DNA of 64,000 bases from an uncultured Clostridia bacterium (lineage in GTDB: Bacteria; Bacillota; Clostridia; TANB77; CAG-508): assembly GCA_944386415.1 (NCBI GenBank), contig CALXAY010000003.1, positions 18,066 through 82,065 on the forward strand. The letters run 5' to 3'. The notes beneath the pieces are model-generated. The model was given only the letters and a program-made list of their open reading frames with translations. It searched no databases and was not told the DNA's origin. A program made the position numbers and the translations under genes. Positions 58,189-64,000 of this stretch are shown here, piece after piece. The first letter of the stretch is position 1; each line of letters opens with the position of its first letter.

Positions 58189-58621
58189 ATGATAAACACT
58201 TTTGTATTTACTTCAAACAGTGAAGAAGAAACAAAAAATTTTGCAAAAGATTTTGCATCTAAATTAGATAAAAAAACTGTTGTTGTTTTAACAGGTGAAC
58301 TTCGGTTCTGGTAAAACCAAATTTGTAGAAGGTTTTTTATCTTATTTTGGTCTAGAAAATGAGATTTCTAGCCCTACTTTTACTATTGTTAATGAATATA
58401 AAAATGATACTGTGACTATTTTCCACTTTGATGTTTATAGACTTTCTGATCCTTCAGAATTTTATGAAATTGGTGGAGATGAATATTTTGATAAAGGCAT
58501 TTGCTTAATTGAATGGGGCGAATTAATAAAAGATGCTCTACCTAAAAATTATATTCATATTAGTTTCAGTAAAGACGAAAAAGATGATGATAAAAGGAGG
58601 ATTACAATTGAAAATACTTAG
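58189..58621 (+). CDS. tsaE: tRNA t6A synthesis ATPase TsaE with a CGG +1 recoding site
   Basis: 143 residues with one +1 shift at 58303. TsaE is the ATPase of the threonylcarbamoyladenosine complex with TsaB and TsaD. The shift lies inside the Walker A region: TGELGSGKTKFVEG; then SSPTFTIVNEY and HFDVYRL (Walker B-like) follow. Without it the frame ends three codons later. It overlaps tsaB by 14 bp. This is the only recoding gene on the plus strand, which shows that the pattern follows the coding strand. Confidence 0.94.
58303..58305 (+). other. CGG +1 recoding site (tsaE)
   Basis: Coding strand ...ggt gaa ctt CGG ttc tgg taa: zero-frame CGG after Leu CUU with a stop two codons on. The +1 reading ctt ggt tct ggt aaa acc gives the P-loop G-E-L-G-S-G-K-T. 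Confidence 0.95.
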
Positions 58622-59360
58622 TATTGATACTTCTAGTAATGTTTGTGGTGTTTCTATTTTAGAAGACACCAAATTAATTTGCAAATTAGATGCTATAGCT
58701 ATAAATAGCCATTCTGAGACTTTGATGCCTATGATTAATGATGCTTTAAACAAAACAAATTTATCTATTGATGATATTAATCTAATTGTTTGTGATATTG
58801 GTCCTGGTTCTTTTACAGGTATTAGAATTGGCACTGCAACAGTTAAAGCTTTTAGAGATAGTAAAAATATAGATATAGTTGGTATTACATCTTTAGAATG
58901 TTTATCAAGACAAATAAGTGATGAATTGCCTAATAGTTCACTAATTTGTTCTATGATTGATTGTAAAAACGATAATTGTTATTTTGCTTTATATCAAAAA
59001 ACTGATGATGGTTTAGACGTATTAATTTCGCCTCAAGCTGAAAGTGTTAAAACTACTTTATCTATTTTAGATACTTATATAGAAGATAGTAATGAAACTG
59101 GTAACATATACTTTATTGGTGATGGAACCATAAATTACAAATCTGATATTGAAAAAGCGATTCCTTATGGTTATTTTTCTAACCCTAAACAAAATCTTTT
59201 AAACTCTTATTATTTAGGAATCTCTGGATTCGATTTTTACAATTCAGGAATTGAAGCAACAACTTCTGATAGACAGTTAAATAATATTTTGCCATTATAT
59301 TTAAAAAAACCTCAAGCACAAAGACAATTAGAGGAAAAAGAAAAGGAGCTAAAATTTTAA
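58608..59360 (+). CDS. tsaB: tRNA t6A synthesis protein TsaB
   Basis: 250 residues from a TTG at 58608 with AAAGGAGG 7 bp upstream. ASKHA-type fold: KILSIDTSSNVCGVSIL at the N-terminus, HSETLMPMI and CDIGPGSFTGIRIGTATVKAF. It is the regulatory partner of TsaD; tsaD itself is not in the window. It overlaps tsaE by 14 bp and precedes rimI by 4 bp, the standard tsaE-tsaB-rimI operon. Confidence 0.95.
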   Translation: MKILSIDTSSNVCGVSILEDTKLICKLDAIAINSHSETLMPMINDALNKTNLSIDDINLIVCDIGPGSFTGIRIGTATVKAFRDSKNIDIVGITSLECLSRQISDELPNSSLICSMIDCKNDNCYFALYQKTDDGLDVLISPQAESVKTTLSILDTYIEDSNETGNIYFIGDGTINYKSDIEKAIPYGYFSNPKQNLLNSYYLGISGFDFYNSGIEATTSDRQLNNILPLYLKKPQAQRQLEEKEKELKF

Positions 59361-59364
59361 TATT

Positions 59365-59808
59365 ATGGATTTATATATTGATTACATGAATTTATCTGAT
59401 TTAAAACATATAAAAAATATTTTAAATACTGATTTCGATGATTTTTGGAATTACTCTGTTTTTAAAGATGAACTTACTTCAAAAAATTCTACTTATTTTG
59501 TTGTAAAAGATAAAGGAAATAAAATTTTAGGTTTTGCTGGAATAAAAATCATTTTAGATGAAGCAGAAATCATGAATATTGTAACTAAAAAAACTTGTAG
59601 AAATCAAGGTATTGGAAAATTACTTTTAGATAGACTTATATTAGAAGCTAAAAATAAAAATGTAAGAAAAATAAATTTGGAAGTTAATGAAAACAATACT
59701 ATTGCAATTCATCTATATGAAAAGTTCGGTTTTAGTAGAGATGGTGAAAGAAAAAATTATTATAATAACAAAAAAGCAATTCTTATGTCCAAAATTTTAG
59801 AGAAGTAG
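59365..59808 (+). CDS. rimI: Ribosomal protein S18-alanine N-acetyltransferase (GNAT)
   Basis: 147 residues. GNAT fold with the acetyl-CoA loop TCRNQGIGKLLLDRLI and the C-terminal EVNENNTIAIHLYEKFGFSRDGERKNYY, as in RimI. It usually follows tsaB, as here, and acetylates the N-terminal Ala of ribosomal protein S18. Substrate assignment rests on gene order. Confidence 0.9.
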   Translation: MDLYIDYMNLSDLKHIKNILNTDFDDFWNYSVFKDELTSKNSTYFVVKDKGNKILGFAGIKIILDEAEIMNIVTKKTCRNQGIGKLLLDRLILEAKNKNVRKINLEVNENNTIAIHLYEKFGFSRDGERKNYYNNKKAILMSKILEK

Positions 59809-59828
59809 AAAAATCTACTCCTCTATTT

Positions 59829-60329
59829 TTATTTTAAATCAATCTCTATTTCTCTTTCTTGTTTTAGCTTTATTTTGGTATATTTTACTTTACACTCATC
59901 AAATAATTTTCTAGAGGCTATATTATTATCTGAATCCCAATATTTATCTGATAAATAAATTACTTCTTTTATTCCTGATTGAATAATAAGTTTTGCACAC
60001 TCATTACAAGGAAATAAATCTACATATATTTTAGCATTTTCTAAGTCTTTTTTACTTCCTCTATAATTCAAAATTGCATTTAACTCAGCATGACATACAT
60101 ACGGATATTTTGTGTCTAGATTTTCTCCTTCTCTATTCCAAGGGAATTTATCATCACTAAATCCATTTGGTGCTCCATTATATCCTATTGATAATATTCT
60201 ATTATCATTACTTACAATACAAGCTCCTACCTGCGTTGATGGATCTTTGCTTCTCATTGCTGATAATTTTGCTATTGCCATAAAATATTCATCCCAAGAT
60301 AAATAATCTTTTCTTTTTTCCGTTTTCAT
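59829..60329 (-). CDS. Deoxycytidylate (dCMP) deaminase
   Basis: 166 residues of the ComEB/dCMP deaminase type. Zinc motif [11 protein letters not shown] (His-Ala-Glu) and [20 protein letters not shown] (Pro-Cys-x-x-Cys). It deaminates dCMP to dUMP to feed thymidylate synthesis. It follows obg with 41 bp between, on the minus strand, and converges with rimI. Confidence 0.92.
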   Translation of the reverse strand: MKTEKRKDYLSWDEYFMAIAKLSAMRSKDPSTQVGACIVSNDNRILSIGYNGAPNGFSDDKFPWNREGENLDTKYPYVCHAELNAILNYRGSKKDLENAKIYVDLFPCNECAKLIIQSGIKEVIYLSDKYWDSDNNIASRKLFDECKVKYTKIKLKQEREIEIDLK

Positions 60330-60370
60330 ATTATTTTCCTTCTTTCAACAACTTGATTTTCATTTTATTT

Positions 60371-61660
<1,290 letters not shown>

Positions 61661-61670
61661 TTATCTTAAA

Positions 61671-62288
61671 TTAATCATTATTATCAATCTCTTCTATTGT
61701 ATATGTATAATATCCTTCGTAATAATAACTTGCATCTATTCCTTTCATGTACACAGTTCTATCATTAATTTTGTCCGTTAAAGCAATTTTTAATAATACT
61801 TTTATTTCTGTATCTTTTATTGGACTTCTTTCCATTGCTAACAAGTAGTCATTTTTATCTACTTTACTCCAGTCTACTACTCTCTTTAGTTCTTTCATTA
61901 ATATTCTATCGAGCCATATCCTAGTACTTCTACCATTTCCCTCTCTAAAAGGATGGCAAATATTCATCTCAACATATTTTTCTATTATTTCATCATATGT
62001 TTTTTGTGGCATTTTATCTATATTTTTAAGTGCTTCTTTTAAATACATTACAGGTGCAAAACGAAAATTTCCTTTTGAAATATTTTCATTTCTTATTTTC
62101 CCCGCAAACTCATAAACATCTTCAAATAAATATTTATGTATTTCTTGCAACCCTTTAAAAGTTCCAACCTCAAATGTATCTACTATTTTTTTATCAAACA
62201 ATTCTAATGCTTTCTTCTTAGTTATTTTCTCTTCTTCCCCTGCTAACTTTACGCTATCTGTTATTCCTAATTTATTTTCTAATGCCAT
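61671..62288 (-). CDS. Fic-domain protein (AMPylase-like)
   Basis: About 205 residues. The Fic core [16 protein letters not shown] matches HxFx(D/E)GNGRxxR, so the transfer of AMP (or UMP) to proteins is likely. The protein starts at the ATG at 62288, 5 bp after GGAGG. I do not see a clear inhibitory helix ([S/T]xxxE[G/N]) in the N-terminus; [20 protein letters not shown] may carry a variant. It lies between trpS and obg, with a REP copy upstream. Target unknown. Confidence 0.88.
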   Translation of the reverse strand: MALENKLGITDSVKLAGEEEKITKKKALELFDKKIVDTFEVGTFKGLQEIHKYLFEDVYEFAGKIRNENISKGNFRFAPVMYLKEALKNIDKMPQKTYDEIIEKYVEMNICHPFREGNGRSTRIWLDRILMKELKRVVDWSKVDKNDYLLAMERSPIKDTEIKVLLKIALTDKINDRTVYMKGIDASYYYEGYYTYTIEEIDNND

Positions 62289-62321
62289 CTTTACCTCCAT
62301 TTACTTTATTTTATAAAAGAT

Positions 62322-62372
62322 GTGTCCCTAATTGGACAAAATGTCCAAAAGGAAACGTCCCCAATTGGACAT
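62322..62372 (+). repeat. REP element of the RAYT family, copy 4
   Basis: Closest to copy 1; the centre reads GGACAAAATGTCC where copy 1 has GGACATTTTGTCC. The element ends at the TAA of trpS, the same relation to a stop codon as copy 1. It lies 34 bp upstream of the fic start. Confidence 0.88.
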
Positions 62373-63382
62373 TATTCAAAATAGTCTAATTTCATTGCCT
62401 TTTTAACTTTCTTCATAGTTTCTTTTGCTGTTTCTCTTGCTTTTTTAGTTCCTTCTATTAATATTTTATCTACTTCTTCTGGGTGAGCTTCATAATATGC
62501 TCTTTTTTCTCTTATTGGTTTTAGTTCATCAGCAATATTTTTTGCAAGTTGTTTTTTACATTGTACACAACCACGTTTTCCTTCTCTACATTCCTTGCAT
62601 ACTTCTTCTACTTCTTCTTTCGTACTAAATAATTTATGATAATATGCAACCATACATATATCAGGGTTTCCTTTGGTCTCTTTTTTTATTCTATTTGGAT
62701 CTGTTATGGCACTCATTACTTTTTTTGTTATCTCTTCTTCGCTATCTGATAAATATATTGCATTTCCTAGTGATTTTCCCATTTTATCATTTCCATCTAA
62801 GCCTTTTATTCTTTTTTCACTTGATAATACAGCTTGTGGTTCTACTAATGTTTCTCCATATATCTTATTGAATTTTCTTACTATTTCTCTTGTTTGTTCT
62901 ATTAATGGTAATTGGTCATCTCCTACTGGTACTAGTTCTCCTTCAAATGCTGTTATATCTGCTGCTTGGCTTACAGGATATCCTAAAAATCCATATGTTA
63001 CACTTTCTCCAAACAAGTCTCTTTTTTGTGCTATTTCTGTTTTTACAGTTGGGTTTCTCTCTAACCTTGCTATTGTTACTAAATTAGAATAGAAAACTGT
63101 AAGTTCTGCTGTTTCTGGTATCATTGATTGTATATATATTGTTGTTTTTTTAGGATCAATTCCACATGATAAATAGTCTATTGCAACTTCTCTTACATTT
63201 TTTCTTACTTTTTCTGGATTATTAAAATTATCTGTTAATGCTTGGACATCTGCGATTAGAATATATGGATCATATAGTCCACTTTCTTGCATTTCTACTC
63301 TCTTTTTTATTGAACCAAAGTAATGTCCTATATGTAATCTTCCTGTTGGTCTATCTCCTGTTAATATTCTTTTTTTCTCCAT
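62372..63382 (-). CDS. trpS: Tryptophanyl-tRNA synthetase
   Basis: 336 residues, class I synthetase. GDRPTGRLHIGHYFGS (HIGH-type motif), ADVQALTDN, PVGDDQLPLIEQTREI and KMGKSLGNAI (KMSKS-type). A Cys-rich segment CKECREGKRGCVQCKKQ (about 270) could bind zinc or an Fe-S cluster, as in some thermophile enzymes. The leader (63383-63440) shows no T-box. Confidence 0.97.
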   Translation of the reverse strand: MEKKRILTGDRPTGRLHIGHYFGSIKKRVEMQESGLYDPYILIADVQALTDNFNNPEKVRKNVREVAIDYLSCGIDPKKTTIYIQSMIPETAELTVFYSNLVTIARLERNPTVKTEIAQKRDLFGESVTYGFLGYPVSQAADITAFEGELVPVGDDQLPLIEQTREIVRKFNKIYGETLVEPQAVLSSEKRIKGLDGNDKMGKSLGNAIYLSDSEEEITKKVMSAITDPNRIKKETKGNPDICMVAYYHKLFSTKEEVEEVCKECREGKRGCVQCKKQLAKNIADELKPIREKRAYYEAHPEEVDKILIEGTKKARETAKETMKKVKKAMKLDYFE

Positions 63383-63587
63383 ACTACTTTCCCTCTTCTC
63401 TTTTCTTTCTTCTCCTTTTTCTTTGGCTATTATACTATATTTTCCTTATTTTTACAACTTTTATTATTAAATTATATTATTAAATTATATTATTATATTA
63501 TACTAATTTATATTATAAATCTATTTTCTATTCTTTTATATTTCTTTATATTATTTTATATTCTTAATTGTTATTTTTTATTTTTGA

Positions 63588-63616
63588 AAGGAGGATAAGC
63601 ATTGCCTATCCTCCTT
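63588..63616 (-). terminator. Hairpin after the GH13 gene
   Basis: 10-bp perfect stem AAGGAGGATA/TATCCTCCTT with a 9-nt loop, 6 bp after the stop. There is no T-run, so termination is uncertain. The rest of the 63383-63621 gap is A/T-rich with nothing else I can support. Confidence 0.5.
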
Positions 63617-63621
63617 AAAGC

Positions 63622-64000
63622 TTACTTCAGGATAATCATCCCTCCGTACGGCTCCAAATAGTTCTGGTCCTCATTTGCGTTCAAAGTGAATGTCTTAGCA
63701 TCACCCTTGAAGTCTTCAGGCACATCGACATATCGTCTCTGCTCTCCTCTATTTACTGCAACAAACACAGAGTTCGTCTCATTTCTCCTCTCGAAGATGA
63801 AAACGTCCTGGTCTGCATACAGAACTTCAAAAGTGCTTCCTTCTCCATGATAGAGCTTCCTAAACTTACCAATTTCTTGGTAGAAGCTAAAAAGTTCTCT
63901 ATCTTGATTTTCCTCATTCCAAGGGAAGCACTTTCGGTTGAATGGATCCTTAAATCCATGCATACCTACTTCTGTCCCATAGAACGTACAAGGAATTCCT
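63622..64000 (-). CDS. C-terminal end of a GH13 alpha-amylase-type enzyme, partial
   Basis: The window holds the last 125 codons. TFYGTEVGMHGFKDPFNRKCFPWNEEN is the end of the GH13 barrel (the GTEVGMxGxxDPxNRxxFPW pattern of cyclomaltodextrinase/neopullulanase enzymes), followed by a C-terminal beta-sandwich. It hydrolyses alpha-glucans and matches the GH15 gene as carbohydrate metabolism. The codon usage is GC-richer than for trpS next to it. No in-frame CGG occurs in this part. Confidence 0.85.
   Translation of the reverse strand, partial: GIPCTFYGTEVGMHGFKDPFNRKCFPWNEENQDRELFSFYQEIGKFRKLYHGEGSTFEVLYADQDVFIFERRNETNSVFVAVNRGEQRRYVDVPEDFKGDAKTFTLNANEDQNYLEPYGGMIILK

Noticed and set aside
63383-63621. 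T-box leader upstream of trpS
   Set aside because: Only pyrimidine-rich and A/T-rich sequence is present; no AGGGTGGnACCGCG-like T-box and no specifier stem.

Overview
The window is a 64-kb piece of a very AT-rich chromosome. Most genes lie on the minus strand, have strong AGGAGG-type ribosome binding sites, and prefer AGA, TTA, GGA and AAA codons. Gene content points to the Bacillota, most likely an uncultured anaerobic clostridial lineage: divIVA-sepF, disA-radA, mtaB, a clostridial gap-pgk-tpi-gpmI glycolytic cluster, GGGtGRT protein with a NifU-like scaffold, TasA/CalY-like secreted proteins and prepilin-like surface proteins. The assignment is an inference from gene content, not a phylogeny.

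Layout. 0-2.3 kb: end of a P-loop protein and an nfeD-SPFH membrane operon. 2.3-6.5 kb: a MarR-controlled pair of ABC half-exporters with a perfect operator. 6.5-17.5 kb: alanine racemase, an unknown papain-like candidate, GGGtGRT/NifU-like pair, glycolysis genes and two small GC-richer genes. 17.6-29.4 kb: GH15 glycosidase, a beta-CASP nuclease, an unusual amidoligase operon with a 13-unit repeat protein, FtsK/SpoIIIE and RsmD. 28.9-34.5 kb: surface-protein genes inside a recent 0.62-kb duplication of the rsmD 5' region. 34.6-44.4 kb: DivIVA, SepF, HlyD-like protein, MiaA, MutL, SecD/SecF and an HD phosphohydrolase. 44.5-50.4 kb: a TasA-like secreted protein cluster, BirA and small membrane proteins. 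50.5-58.0 kb: two tRNAs, cyclophilin, DisA, RadA, a REP-associated tyrosine transposase (RAYT), MtaB and MreB. 58.2-64 kb: tsaE-tsaB-rimI on the plus strand, then dCMP deaminase, Obg, Fic, TrpS and a partial GH13 enzyme.

Main observation. Nine conserved genes (second ABC exporter, beta-CASP nuclease, ftsK, miaA, HD phosphohydrolase, disA, radA, mreB, tsaE) are interrupted by 12 single-base discontinuities of one kind. Each is a zero-frame CGG codon followed by A or T, and each is repaired exactly by a +1 shift that reads the overlapping GGA/GGT as glycine. All 12 have the same codon phase, and they occur in genes on both strands. I checked the CGG triplets in the AT-rich genes by hand and found no in-frame CGG used as an ordinary codon. 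The only conventional in-frame CGGs (three) are in two small, GC-richer, probably foreign genes. This fits a general +1 recoding rule at an unassigned or starved CGG codon. Systematic sequence error is the main competing explanation.

A second system is a RAYT transposase flanked by inverted copies of a roughly 52-bp REP element. Further copies sit directly at stop codons elsewhere, one copy separates radA from its ribosome binding site, and other hairpin families of similar design follow other genes.
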